Origin: Candidatus Portnoybacteria bacterium CG10_big_fil_rev_8_21_14_0_10_36_7
Lineage (GTDB): Bacteria; Patescibacteriota; Minisyncoccia; Portnoybacterales; PFDW01
Direction of reading: 5' to 3'
Assembly (NCBI GenBank): GCA_002793835.1
Contig: PFDW01000032.1
Coordinates: 1-19,023 of the forward strand
DNA: 19,023 nucleotides
The notes under the pieces were generated by a model, which saw nothing but the letters and a program-made list of their open reading frames with translations, was not told the DNA's origin and did no database searches. A program made the translations under genes and the position numbers. How positions within the stretch are numbered: position 1 is the first letter of the stretch; every line of letters begins with the position of its first letter. Positions 1 to 7,644 of this stretch are shown here, piece by piece.

Positions 1-97
1 AAAGACATCTTTTTATAAAAAGAAGGAAAATTATTACGGGATATTTACCGATGTACTTAAAAAGCTAAAATTATTAAACAATGATAATAAAAAGTAA
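1..97 (+). CDS. rnpA: Ribonuclease P protein component, C-terminal fragment (5' cut by window)
   Basis: An open frame enters from the left edge, with codons in phase from base 2, and ends at TAA 95-97, leaving 31 residues. The fragment is rich in Lys and Leu and ends in an amphipathic stretch ([13 protein letters not shown]), the usual look of the C-terminal helix of RnpA, the protein cofactor that helps RNase P bind pre-tRNA. The call rests mainly on position: bacteria very commonly carry rpmH-rnpA-yidD-yidC-jag in this order, and yidD, yidC and jag follow directly. The stop overlaps the yidD start by 17 bases, suggesting translational coupling. No catalytic or RNA-binding motif falls in the visible part, so identity is inferred rather than proven. 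Confidence 0.6.
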   Translation, partial: KTSFYKKKENYYGIFTDVLKKLKLLNNDNKK

Positions 98-308
98 TGG
101 CGCCTTGGTTTTATATAAATATTTTATTGGGCCGTTATTATTTCAATTAACTGGTCAAGTTGGTGCGTGCCGCTTTAATCCAACTTGCTCGGAATATTTT
201 GAGCAAGCGGTTGAAAAATATGGGGCAAAAGGCTTTTGGCTTGGTATTAAGAGAATTATAAGTTGTCACCCCCTATCAAAAAAAGAAATATATAATCCAC
301 TAAATTAA
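81..308 (+). CDS. yidD: Membrane protein insertion efficiency factor YidD
   Basis: This 75-residue protein belongs to the YidD family, small membrane-associated proteins that assist YidC-dependent insertion of inner-membrane proteins. The family signature is clear: an N-terminal amphipathic/hydrophobic segment ([14 protein letters not shown]), then [15 protein letters not shown], a Lys/Gly stretch, and the second Cys region [10 protein letters not shown] near residue 64. The three conserved cysteines are kept. The usual C-terminal GG-x-DP tail is degenerate (KKEIYNPLN), a small deviation. Length is typical (70-85 residues). The ATG at 81 overlaps the end of the preceding frame and no Shine-Dalgarno sequence is visible, so translation is probably coupled. 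yidC follows after 5 bases. Confidence 0.95.
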   Translation: MIIKSNGALVLYKYFIGPLLFQLTGQVGACRFNPTCSEYFEQAVEKYGAKGFWLGIKRIISCHPLSKKEIYNPLN

Positions 309-313
309 AAAAT

Positions 314-1039
314 ATGTCATTTACATCACTGTACCAAATCTTTTTATATCAACCATTATTTAATGCGCTAGTTTTTTTATATAATGTTTTATGGTCAGAT
401 TTTGGGCTAGCGGTTATTGCGTTAACTGTATTTATTAAATTGGCCTTATATCCATTAATGCAAAAAGCTTTGAAGTCCCAAAAAGTAATGGAGAGTTTAG
501 CACCACGAGTGAAGGAACTGCAAGAAAAGCATAAAAATGATAAACAGCAACAAGGCCAAGCCTTGATGAGTTTATATAAAGAAAATAACGTTAATCCAGC
601 TGGTGGTTGTTTGCCCATACTAATTCAGTTGCCTATATTGATCGCTATGTATAGAGTTTTTTTAACCGTTCTAGACCCAACAAAACTAGAAAATGTGTAT
701 AGTTTTATTTACAAGCCCATTCAAATTAATCCTTTTTTTCTTGGAGTGATGGATCTTTCGCGTAGTAATATGTATTTAGCTGTTTTGACTGGTATTATAC
801 AATTAGTTTATTCAAAAATTGCTCAGCCGAAAAAGACTCCAAGTATGGCGTCGGGTGGAGATAAAACAATGGATTTTACCAAAGCTATTGGGATGCAAAT
901 GACATATGTTTTTCCGGTATTCACGGTATTCATTTTGCTTAAGCTGCCCGCTGGTCTTGGTTTGTATTGGGCGACTATGACTTTATTTAGTATTTTTGAG
1001 CAGTTATATATCAAGAAAAAATATAAAAAAAATGACTGA
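314..1039 (+). CDS. yidC: YidC/Oxa1/SpoIIIJ-type membrane protein insertase
   Basis: This is an insertase that moves hydrophobic segments into the cytoplasmic membrane, alone or with SecYEG. The 241-residue protein is the short form, made of the conserved five-helix core only, without the large periplasmic P1 domain of Gram-negative YidC; no lipobox is seen at the N-terminus. The core starts at residues 14-48 (helix ending ALTVFIKLALYPL), is followed by the cytoplasmic hairpin rich in Lys/Gln (about 50-90), then the hallmark NVNPAGGCLPILIQLPILIA (about 93-112), with further helices to LPAGLGLYWATMTLFSIFEQ. At the position of the conserved functional Arg of the hydrophilic groove there is Lys42. 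The stop TGA overlaps the jag start by 8 bases. Confidence 0.97.
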   Translation: MSFTSLYQIFLYQPLFNALVFLYNVLWSDFGLAVIALTVFIKLALYPLMQKALKSQKVMESLAPRVKELQEKHKNDKQQQGQALMSLYKENNVNPAGGCLPILIQLPILIAMYRVFLTVLDPTKLENVYSFIYKPIQINPFFLGVMDLSRSNMYLAVLTGIIQLVYSKIAQPKKTPSMASGGDKTMDFTKAIGMQMTYVFPVFTVFILLKLPAGLGLYWATMTLFSIFEQLYIKKKYKKND

Positions 1040-1481
1040 TAAATTATTAAAAAATATTCTAGAAGAACTTATCCGTGTTATGGATATCAAGGCAGATGTT
1101 ATAGAGAGTAAAGAGTTAGGGCTTAAGCGTTATAATATCGTCTGTGATGAAGCTGGGTATCTGATTGGTCAGGCGGGTACTAATCTGGGTGCATTGGAGT
1201 ATTTGTTTAAAGCAATAGCTTATAAAACAACGGGCCAGCAACTACACTTTTTTTTAGATATTAATGATTATAGACAGGCTCGAATAGATTTTTTAAAAAA
1301 AATAGCACTTGAAGCGTCGCAAGAGGTATTAGGCACAAATCGACCATATAGATTTCAGCCACTTTCTGCTTTTGAGCGAAGAATTATCCATGCAATAATT
1401 GCTGAAAATTATTCCAATTTATCTACGCAAAGTGATGGCGAGGGCTGTTCTCGTAGAGTAATGTTGTTACCAAAAGAATAA
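1032..1481 (+). CDS. khpB: Jag/KhpB-type RNA-binding protein (KH + R3H)
   Basis: This is a single-stranded nucleic acid-binding protein of the Jag (SpoIIIJ-associated, KhpB) family, which in Firmicutes binds mRNAs and affects cell division and elongation. A KH domain spans about residues 34-76, with the binding loop GQAG (46-49) in YLIGQAGTNLGALEYL. A C-terminal R3H domain follows, with ERRIIHAII containing R116 and H120 and ending at VMLLPKE. The N-terminal Jag_N domain of Firmicutes proteins is missing, making this a 149-residue minimal form. The start at 1032 gives an 8-base overlap with yidC; an in-frame ATG at 996 would add 12 residues and lengthen the overlap to 44 bases, so I prefer 1032. 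The position directly after yidC is classical. Confidence 0.92.
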   Translation: MTDKLLKNILEELIRVMDIKADVIESKELGLKRYNIVCDEAGYLIGQAGTNLGALEYLFKAIAYKTTGQQLHFFLDINDYRQARIDFLKKIALEASQEVLGTNRPYRFQPLSAFERRIIHAIIAENYSNLSTQSDGEGCSRRVMLLPKE

Positions 1482-1485
1482 ATTT

Positions 1486-1737
1486 ATGGTTATTACCGCC
1501 AAGAATATAATTGGTAAGCCTGTGATAACAAAAGGCGGTGCTGTGCTTGGTAAAGTCAGTGATTTTGAGGTAGATGTCAACACAAGAGTGGTAGTTAATT
1601 TTTTTGTGCAAGGGAGTATTTTGTTAGGGGTTTTGACAATAGCATCAAGTCAAATTATAGACATTACAAATGATAAAGTAATTGTTGAAGATATGGCTAT
1701 GCCTGACGGGGGGATAGAAATTAAAGTAGCCTATTAA
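1486..1737 (+). CDS. PRC-barrel domain protein
   Basis: This small 83-residue protein matches the PRC-barrel fold, a beta-barrel found in photosynthetic reaction centre H subunits and in the ribosome-maturation factor RimM. The pattern is ITAKNIIGKPVITKGGAVLG, then KVSDFEVDVNTRVVVNFFV (a strand-turn-strand unit with the family Gly and Asp positions), then a hydrophobic stretch with IIDITNDKVIVED. No other domain and no membrane segment is present. Stand-alone PRC-barrel proteins are common in archaea and CPR, but their role is mostly unknown. It starts 4 bases after jag and its TAA shares one base with the ATG of the flippase gene (TAATG), so it is part of the same operon and probably coupled. 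Function cannot be assigned from sequence. Confidence 0.85.
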   Translation: MVITAKNIIGKPVITKGGAVLGKVSDFEVDVNTRVVVNFFVQGSILLGVLTIASSQIIDITNDKVIVEDMAMPDGGIEIKVAY

Positions 1738-3185
1738 TGTTAGCTCAAAAAATAGCAAAAAACTTTTTGGTTTCCTCGGCTGGACGATTTTTAAGTTTTG
1801 TAATGGCTCTGATAACCACTGGGTATGTGTCACGATATTTGGGCCGCGCTGGTTTTGGAGATTATTCGACCGTTTTAGCCTTTGTTTATATTTTTACAGT
1901 GTTTGCTGATTTGGGCTTGTATCAAATCGCACTGAGGGGAATATCAGAAGTTAACAATAACGAAAAACGCCTAGTGGGGGCGATTTTTTCATTAAGATTG
2001 TTGTGGGGTGCATTAATTTTTTTACTAGCACCTGTCGTGGTTATTTTTTCCCCGTATAACCACATAGTAAAGGTGGGTGTTGCTATCGCCGCTCTTGGTC
2101 TTTGGTTTCTGTCTAACACACAGGTTTTGATTTCTATTTTCCAAAAGTATTTAAAAACTGAATTTGTAGCTTATGGAGATGTTTTAAGCAGAACTATCCA
2201 GTTGGTGTTGGTAATTATATTTATTCGCCTTAACCAAGGGTTTTATAGTATTGTTTGGGCGGTTGCTATTAGCGCTTGTGTTAATTTTTTATTTGTTTTT
2301 GCTTTTTCGAAAAGACTAATTGATTACAAAATTAGTATTGATATTATTCTCTGGAAAAAAATTGTTAAAGAGTCATTCCCGCTGGCCATCGCTGGTATTT
2401 TAACAATGGTTTATTTTAAATTGGACATAATAATGTTATCACTTTTTAAGTCAGCTGAGGATGTGGGTATTTACGGATTGGCTTATAAGGTTTTGGAAAG
2501 TTTGATTTTTTTCCCAGCAATGTTTGTTGGCTTGGTGATGCCACAAATGATTAAATTTTTGTCGCTGGGAAATAATAGTCGGTTTAATTATTTATGCCAA
2601 AAGACGCAGGACTTGTTATTTATTACCGCTGTGCCTCTTGTGGTTGGTGGGTGGTTTTTGTCTAAGCCCATTGCACTTCTATTGGGTGGCGAGGATTTTT
2701 TATTAGCTGCAAACCCTCTTAATATTCTATTAGCGGCAACATCAATTATTTTCTTTGGGTCATTGTTTTCGAGTATGATTATCGCATTCCATAAGCAAAA
2801 AACTTTAAGTTATATTTATAGTGGTGGGGCGATATTTAACGTTGTAGCTAATCTAATTGTAATCCCCCAGTATTCGTATATGGGGGCGGCGGCAACAACT
2901 TTAACCACAGAGATTATTGTTACTGGTTTAATGGTATGGGCGATATATAATGAAAGAAAATCAATTCCGTCTTGGTTTATATTAAAAAAGGTAATGTTGG
3001 CTGTTATAATTATGTCTGCCTTTTTATATGTAGCGCAGTATTTTGGGGCCGGGTTTAGTGTTATGTTGTTTGTGGGCGTGATCGTTTATATAGGCACTTT
3101 ATATATGATTAATGGTTTCCATAAAAGCGATCTGATGTTATTAATTAGTAAACATGAGCCAAGCACAGATCAAGTCATTAGCTGA
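1737..3185 (+). CDS. Wzx-like polysaccharide flippase (MOP superfamily)
   Basis: This 482-residue polytopic membrane protein has about 12-14 hydrophobic segments and resembles polysaccharide export flippases of the MOP superfamily (Wzx/RfbX). The N-terminal signature is good: FLVSSAGRFLSFVMALITTG followed by VSRYLGRAGFGDYSTVLAF and a DLGL-x5-RGIS segment, which is common in this family. A central LDIIMLSLF-x6-VGIYGLAYK motif, typical of Wzx proteins, is also present. Such proteins move undecaprenyl-linked oligosaccharides across the cytoplasmic membrane. The two O-antigen ligase-type genes immediately downstream support a role in surface glycan export. MurJ (lipid II flippase) belongs to the same superfamily and is the main alternative, but the N-terminal signature and neighbours favour Wzx. 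Confidence 0.88.
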   Translation: MLAQKIAKNFLVSSAGRFLSFVMALITTGYVSRYLGRAGFGDYSTVLAFVYIFTVFADLGLYQIALRGISEVNNNEKRLVGAIFSLRLLWGALIFLLAPVVVIFSPYNHIVKVGVAIAALGLWFLSNTQVLISIFQKYLKTEFVAYGDVLSRTIQLVLVIIFIRLNQGFYSIVWAVAISACVNFLFVFAFSKRLIDYKISIDIILWKKIVKESFPLAIAGILTMVYFKLDIIMLSLFKSAEDVGIYGLAYKVLESLIFFPAMFVGLVMPQMIKFLSLGNNSRFNYLCQKTQDLLFITAVPLVVGGWFLSKPIALLLGGEDFLLAANPLNILLAATSIIFFGSLFSSMIIAFHKQKTLSYIYSGGAIFNVVANLIVIPQYSYMGAAATTLTTEIIVTGLMVWAIYNERKSIPSWFILKKVMLAVIIMSAFLYVAQYFGAGFSVMLFVGVIVYIGTLYMINGFHKSDLMLLISKHEPSTDQVIS

Positions 3186-4500
3186 TAAGGCGCTTTGGTA
3201 CGGGATGCTTTTTTTAGGTACCTATTTACCTTGGCAGATTGCGTTAAATCCAGCTCCGGATATTGATTTAGCGTCAATTCGGGTGGTGATAATTGTGCTA
3301 TTCATACTATATGTAACCGGTGGGAACTCTTTTGCTAAAATAAGACAGATAGATTCAAAAATAACATTAGGTATTGTGATTTGGTTTGGGGCATTAGCAA
3401 TTTCTCTGTTCTCGGCCCAAGAATTATTTTGGGGTTTTAAGAAATTAATATTTTTAATTAATATTGCCATTATTTATCCAATATCTTTGTGGGCGTTTGA
3501 TGACGATAGTAAAACAACTCAATTTATTAAAGTCTTTTTATGGAGCGCTTTGGGCGCATCTGTAATAGCTTTAATACTATTTTTTTCACAGTTTATCGTT
3601 GGCTGGGAGGCAATAAAAACTTTTTTAGTTGATAATATAGCTTTTCTTTTTTGGGGTGAGTCATTTGGTTACGAGGTAGTGAGAAATCCCAGCTGGCTGG
3701 TAAATATTGGTGGGAGGGATTATTTTAGGGCCTTTGGCTTATTCCCAGATGCGCATACGTTTGCTATATTTTTAGGGTTTGCGCTCCCCTCTTCTATTGG
3801 TATTTATTTATGGGAAAATAAAAATAAGTATTTGGTTTTTGCGGGCATTATATTAATAACAATATTTTTTTCGTTTTCGCGTTCAAGTTATATCGGTATT
3901 TTGTTGGGGTTAATTTTTACAGCCGCGATATTTAGAAATAAAATAGACAAAAACACAAAAATATTATTATCAATTATTGGGATTTTGACGGTAATCGTCT
4001 TGCTATTTCCGGTTGGGCCTATATCAGAAAGATTTTATTCAACTTTCAACTCTTCGGAAAACTCAAACTCTATGAGGTTGGGATATTGGCACCAGGCCTG
4101 GGATCTTTTTTTAAAGCATCCTTTATTTGGAGCCGGTTTGGGTAATTTTGCAGCCGAGATTAGTAATAGGGCGTATTACCGTGAGGCAATAAATGTTCAT
4201 AATAGCCATTTGGAGATATTGGCCGAGGGTGGAATAATTGCTTTCTTGGGGTGGGTTTTAGTATGGCTGTTTTCGTTTAAGGCTTTAATTAAAAAAATAA
4301 GAAAAAAAGCAAATTGGTTGAATTTTGCAATATTTTGGTCCTTGGTGTGGTTTGCGGTGGCCAATTTTTTTGAAATCGGGTTATATTCGCCACAAGTAAC
4401 AACATTATTATTTATTTTTTTAGCATTAGCTCAAACAAAATATCATGCTCCGGAAGAACCAAATAGCAAAAAGGGAGAGTCATACGGATTTTATGTTTAA
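3154..4500 (+). CDS. O-antigen ligase/polymerase family membrane protein (Wzy/WaaL-type), copy 1
   Basis: This 448-residue protein has about 10-12 hydrophobic segments and a long extracytoplasmic loop in its C-terminal half, the layout of the Wzy_C (O-antigen ligase/polymerase) family. The family segment is visible around residues 303-365: SMRLGYWHQAWDLFLKHPLF, then GAGLGNF and NVHNSHLEILAEGG, with the characteristic Arg and the NxH-x-HL-E-GG cluster. Members either polymerise repeat units or attach glycan to an acceptor; which one cannot be told from sequence. The frame overlaps the flippase end by 32 bases from ATG 3154; a later ATG (3205) would trim 17 residues and remove the overlap. No Shine-Dalgarno sequence precedes 3154. 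The flippase neighbour fits a polysaccharide assembly module. Confidence 0.87.
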   Translation: MSQAQIKSLADKALWYGMLFLGTYLPWQIALNPAPDIDLASIRVVIIVLFILYVTGGNSFAKIRQIDSKITLGIVIWFGALAISLFSAQELFWGFKKLIFLINIAIIYPISLWAFDDDSKTTQFIKVFLWSALGASVIALILFFSQFIVGWEAIKTFLVDNIAFLFWGESFGYEVVRNPSWLVNIGGRDYFRAFGLFPDAHTFAIFLGFALPSSIGIYLWENKNKYLVFAGIILITIFFSFSRSSYIGILLGLIFTAAIFRNKIDKNTKILLSIIGILTVIVLLFPVGPISERFYSTFNSSENSNSMRLGYWHQAWDLFLKHPLFGAGLGNFAAEISNRAYYREAINVHNSHLEILAEGGIIAFLGWVLVWLFSFKALIKKIRKKANWLNFAIFWSLVWFAVANFFEIGLYSPQVTTLLFIFLALAQTKYHAPEEPNSKKGESYGFYV

Positions 4501-5737
4501 TATTTTTTTAGTCATTTTTTTATTAGCTACCTTTTGTTTAGCCATTAAAAAGGAGTATTGGGCGGTTGTGCTGATACCTCTTTTTTTACCGTTATATTTT
4601 TTGCGATTAACTATTATTAATATTCCGACTACTGCGTTGGAATTAGTGATTTATTTTATTTTTGCAGGGTGGTTGGTTGGTAGATACCGTGCTAATAATA
4701 TAAAATCGATAGTTTGGTTTGAAATTTTTTTTTGGCCGATAATAATTATTTTATTAGGAGTCATGCTATCAATAATTGTTTCAAAAGATACTCGTGTCGG
4801 GTTAGGTATATTAAAAGGATGGTTTATCGACCCGCTAGTAGTATATTTATTAATTATTAATATTGTTAAGCTAAAGGGTCAGGTAAGCAAAATATATATA
4901 GCGTGGTTTGTGTCTGGGGTAGTGGTGAGTGTAATCGCGTTGTTTTATTTATTAACGGGGTACTTAACATTTGACGGTAGGCTCTCTGCGTACTACTCAT
5001 CGCCAAATCAGTTGGGGATGTATTTGGTTCCGGCTTTATTAGCTGGATTTGTTTTGTTGAATCGTAATCTTTTCAAGTATAATAAAATTTTAAGTTGCGG
5101 TATCGTCGGTGGTTTTTTGGCGATAGTGATATCTTTGTACTATACATTCTCATATGGCGCTTGGTTGGGTCTTTTGTTCGGCTTATGGGGGTTTTTATGG
5201 TATCAGTTCAAAGAGCACCGAAATAAAATAATTGTTATTCTTGTTGTGGTGGCCTTGCTGATATTAGGAACTCAATTAGTTAGCGAGAAAATGCAAAATT
5301 TAATGAAGTATTCTAGGTCGTCGCTAGAGTCTAGGCTTATTATATATCGATCAGCTTTAAAGATTGGCCAAGATCATTGGTTGCTTGGCATTGGGCCGGG
5401 TATGTTCCAACGGTCTTATCTGGAATATCAAAAGCTGTACCCCCCATATTTAGAGTGGTCCAGCCCCCAACCTCATAATATTTTTTTGGCCTTTTGGTTA
5501 CAATCGGGGCTGGTTGGTTTAGTGGGTTTTGTTTGGTTGCTGCGGTTATTTATAAATGGTGTAGTTGCATATATTAAAAAAAACCAATATAGGAAATTGG
5601 TTTTAATAAATTTATCAATTATGATCTATTTTTTAGTTCATGGTATGACTGATACAACCTATTGGAATAATGATTTAGCAATTATGTTTTGGATAATTAT
5701 AGCTTTAAACTATACAGTAGCCCATCTTGGCGATTGA
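4493..5737 (+). CDS. O-antigen ligase/polymerase family membrane protein (Wzy/WaaL-type), copy 2
   Basis: This is the second Wzy_C-type integral membrane protein in tandem with copy 1 (414 residues from this start). Family features are the membrane-loop segment SRLIIYRSALKIGQDHWLLG followed by IGPGMF, and PQPHNIFLAFWLQSGLVGL, with the Arg, GxGPG and PHN-x-FL positions expected of O-antigen ligase-like proteins. It differs from copy 1 in the loop, so the two are divergent paralogues rather than a recent duplication. I chose ATG 4493 because it gives an 8-base overlap with the upstream stop and places a hydrophobic helix at the N-terminus. The ATG at 4445 would add 16 polar residues. A purine-rich AAGGGAGAG (4471-4479) lies rather far upstream. 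The 3' end overlaps the convergent minus-strand propeller gene by 41 bases. Confidence 0.86.
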   Translation: MFNIFLVIFLLATFCLAIKKEYWAVVLIPLFLPLYFLRLTIINIPTTALELVIYFIFAGWLVGRYRANNIKSIVWFEIFFWPIIIILLGVMLSIIVSKDTRVGLGILKGWFIDPLVVYLLIINIVKLKGQVSKIYIAWFVSGVVVSVIALFYLLTGYLTFDGRLSAYYSSPNQLGMYLVPALLAGFVLLNRNLFKYNKILSCGIVGGFLAIVISLYYTFSYGAWLGLLFGLWGFLWYQFKEHRNKIIVILVVVALLILGTQLVSEKMQNLMKYSRSSLESRLIIYRSALKIGQDHWLLGIGPGMFQRSYLEYQKLYPPYLEWSSPQPHNIFLAFWLQSGLVGLVGFVWLLRLFINGVVAYIKKNQYRKLVLINLSIMIYFLVHGMTDTTYWNNDLAIMFWIIIALNYTVAHLGD

Positions 5738-6821
5738 TAAATATTAAGTAATCTTCTTCTGGGGTTAGCAACAAATTAGAGGCGTCAAAATTGGTTGTAT
5801 AGTCATCTGCGAAAAGAATTCTCGATGATTCTTTTTTTATTAAATCATATTCTACAAAATCATCTCTTGATTTAAAAGCATCTTGATAGTAATCGTCTGG
5901 TAGCAGGCTGTCAGGCGGGATATCCTTGATGACAGCACAAAAAATATTTCGTGTGTCTTGGCTGAATATGCATTTATCACTAATAGTGCTAAATGGCAGA
6001 GCGTATTTATTCGAGCCATCAATATTCATCGAGTAGGTTTTAAGATTTTTTCCTTGTGCATCCGTGTAAGAGTAGATTAATCTTGCACCGTCTGGTGACA
6101 AGGTGGTATTTAAACCATAGAGGTCACTTAAGAGGATTTGGTAGTCTCCAGTCTGGGTGTTGATGCCGTACACTGCTCCTTGAGCTAGCCCGCTAGGAGA
6201 CGTGATGATGATAATAATGTCTTTGGCTGGCCATGCAATTTGCCAGTCAGTTATTGTAGTATCAAATATTTTTTTTGCGTTACTTAGGTCGGAGTTTGCT
6301 ATAAAAATACCTCCCGATTTATTGATTTTATCATAGGTTAGATATGCAATTTTGTCTGTATTTGGAGAGAACGTAATTTTGGAAATATTATTACTAAACG
6401 GCATTGTTTCGCCAGTATCATAATTAAAGAGATATTTTATAGAATCTCTTCTCTCGCTGAAGGTTGCGATTATTTTTTGGCCATTATATGACCAGGTAGC
6501 CGTAGTTAAATCGTTCAATGAGGCATTAGAAATCTTAGCAATATTATTGCCTAATAGGTTTGATTGGAATAAATTTCCGCCACTTTTTGTTAAATATTTA
6601 ACTGTCCCATCTGAATAAATATAAGGGGCGATAGCTGGTCCGTGTGATAGATAATTGGTCTTTTGATTTTTTTGGATTGTGGGTGGGGTTGGTGTTGGTT
6701 GTGCATTGGTGTTTTTATTGCTTCCGGTATTGGTTGGTTCAATATTTATCACAATCAAAAGTGCCAGCAGTACTGTTAAAAAAGTTGTGCTAAGAATGAT
6801 TAAAAGTTTTTTTGCATTCAT
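5697..6821 (-). CDS. Membrane-anchored TolB/WD40-like beta-propeller protein
   Basis: This 374-residue protein has one N-terminal membrane helix (about 5-26), a Pro/Thr-rich linker (about 30-50) and then a soluble domain predicted to lie outside the cell. The domain contains about six degenerate propeller repeats whose turns read WSYNGQKIIATF (110), FSPNTDKIAYLTY (151), a WPAKDIIIII variant (197), LSPDGARLIYSY (241), FSQDTRNIFCAV (286) and LTPEEDYLIFIN (352). These resemble the SPDG-K-IA turn of TolB/PD40 repeats. A DDYYQDAF segment near 309 breaks the regular spacing. It is the last gene of the T4SS-type locus, 4 bases after the pilin-peptidase gene. A binding or adhesion role is inference; no enzymatic residue is apparent. 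Confidence 0.8.
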   Translation of the reverse strand: MNAKKLLIILSTTFLTVLLALLIVINIEPTNTGSNKNTNAQPTPTPPTIQKNQKTNYLSHGPAIAPYIYSDGTVKYLTKSGGNLFQSNLLGNNIAKISNASLNDLTTATWSYNGQKIIATFSERRDSIKYLFNYDTGETMPFSNNISKITFSPNTDKIAYLTYDKINKSGGIFIANSDLSNAKKIFDTTITDWQIAWPAKDIIIIITSPSGLAQGAVYGINTQTGDYQILLSDLYGLNTTLSPDGARLIYSYTDAQGKNLKTYSMNIDGSNKYALPFSTISDKCIFSQDTRNIFCAVIKDIPPDSLLPDDYYQDAFKSRDDFVEYDLIKKESSRILFADDYTTNFDASNLLLTPEEDYLIFINRQDGLLYSLKL

Positions 6822-6825
6822 AATA

Positions 6826-7644
6826 TTATGCGGAGTAATATGTTACGTCCCAATGATCAGATTCTCTGGCGTAAACATTCCCTTTGGGGTCCTTATAAAG
6901 CTTAGCGTTGTCTGACCTTATACCAGAATAAGTGTAATTATTTTCTATATAATTATTTAATTCATTATTTAAAGCATAGTCTACCTTATAGCCGTTTTCA
7001 TGGCTATATGATCCACTACTATGAACCCCACCAGATTCCGTTCCAGCTGTTATAATGAGAGAGCAGCCACAATTAGCCTTTAGATTTTTGGCTCCGTCTA
7101 TAGTGGTCTGGCGAATCCCGCCTAAATAGGTGCAATTAATTTGGCCGGCGATGCTACAAGCACTTTTATTAATTGGTATGCCCATGGTAAGTAAATCGGT
7201 ACGAACCTGCGCGTCATCTGCTAGTGTGTTTCCCGTTGGCACCCAGTTTGTCGGTGGTCCCACGCCACTTGTTGGTATATTAATCAATGTAGGGTCTTTG
7301 AGATTTACAATATCAGGGTTAACTGTATTAAAAATTAAATAAGCCAAAAGTAGGAGCAAAAGCCCACCAATAGCCCAGCCAATTACATCTTTAGCGTAAT
7401 CTATCCGGGCTTTGTTCCCCGCAGATGTTAAATATACAAAACCACCAAAAGCTATGGTAGTAACAGCCACTAGCCCAACAATACTAATTGCAGATATAAA
7501 CAGTCCTATGATATAGTCGGCTGGTCCAGAAACAGTAGGTGGCATACCGGGCAATGGTTGTTCTAGTGTTGTGACGGCAGTTGCAGTGATAAAAGGGGCT
7601 ATCAGTAGGAATATTATAATGAAAAATAATAATTTTCTTTTCAT
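6826..7644 (-). CDS. VirB2/TrbC-like pilin fused to a C-terminal M15-peptidase-like domain
   Basis: This 272-residue protein has two parts. Residues 1-107 look like a VirB2/TrbC pilin: a signal peptide (about 1-22), a helix at about 42-72 (FISAISIVGLVAVTTIAFGG), a short basic loop NKARIDYAKD and a second helix (about 88-107) ending FNTVNP. Residues 140-272 resemble the M15 D-Ala-D-Ala peptidase/Hedgehog fold. LIITAGTESGGVHSSGSYSH leads into H215-x2-G218-x3-D222, the SxHxxGxxxD zinc motif, and E261-S-D-H264-W supplies the ExxH pair seen in VanX-type enzymes. All four expected metal and catalytic residues are therefore present. The start overlaps the previous stop as ATGA. Activity, and whether the parts stay joined after processing, are inferred. 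Confidence 0.83.
   Translation of the reverse strand: MKRKLLFFIIIFLLIAPFITATAVTTLEQPLPGMPPTVSGPADYIIGLFISAISIVGLVAVTTIAFGGFVYLTSAGNKARIDYAKDVIGWAIGGLLLLLLAYLIFNTVNPDIVNLKDPTLINIPTSGVGPPTNWVPTGNTLADDAQVRTDLLTMGIPINKSACSIAGQINCTYLGGIRQTTIDGAKNLKANCGCSLIITAGTESGGVHSSGSYSHENGYKVDYALNNELNNYIENNYTYSGIRSDNAKLYKDPKGNVYARESDHWDVTYYSA

Noticed and set aside
996..1031. Earlier ATG for jag giving 12 more residues
   Set aside because: The extra residues are encoded by the other frame of the yidC tail; 1032 gives the compact 8-base overlap seen elsewhere in the window.
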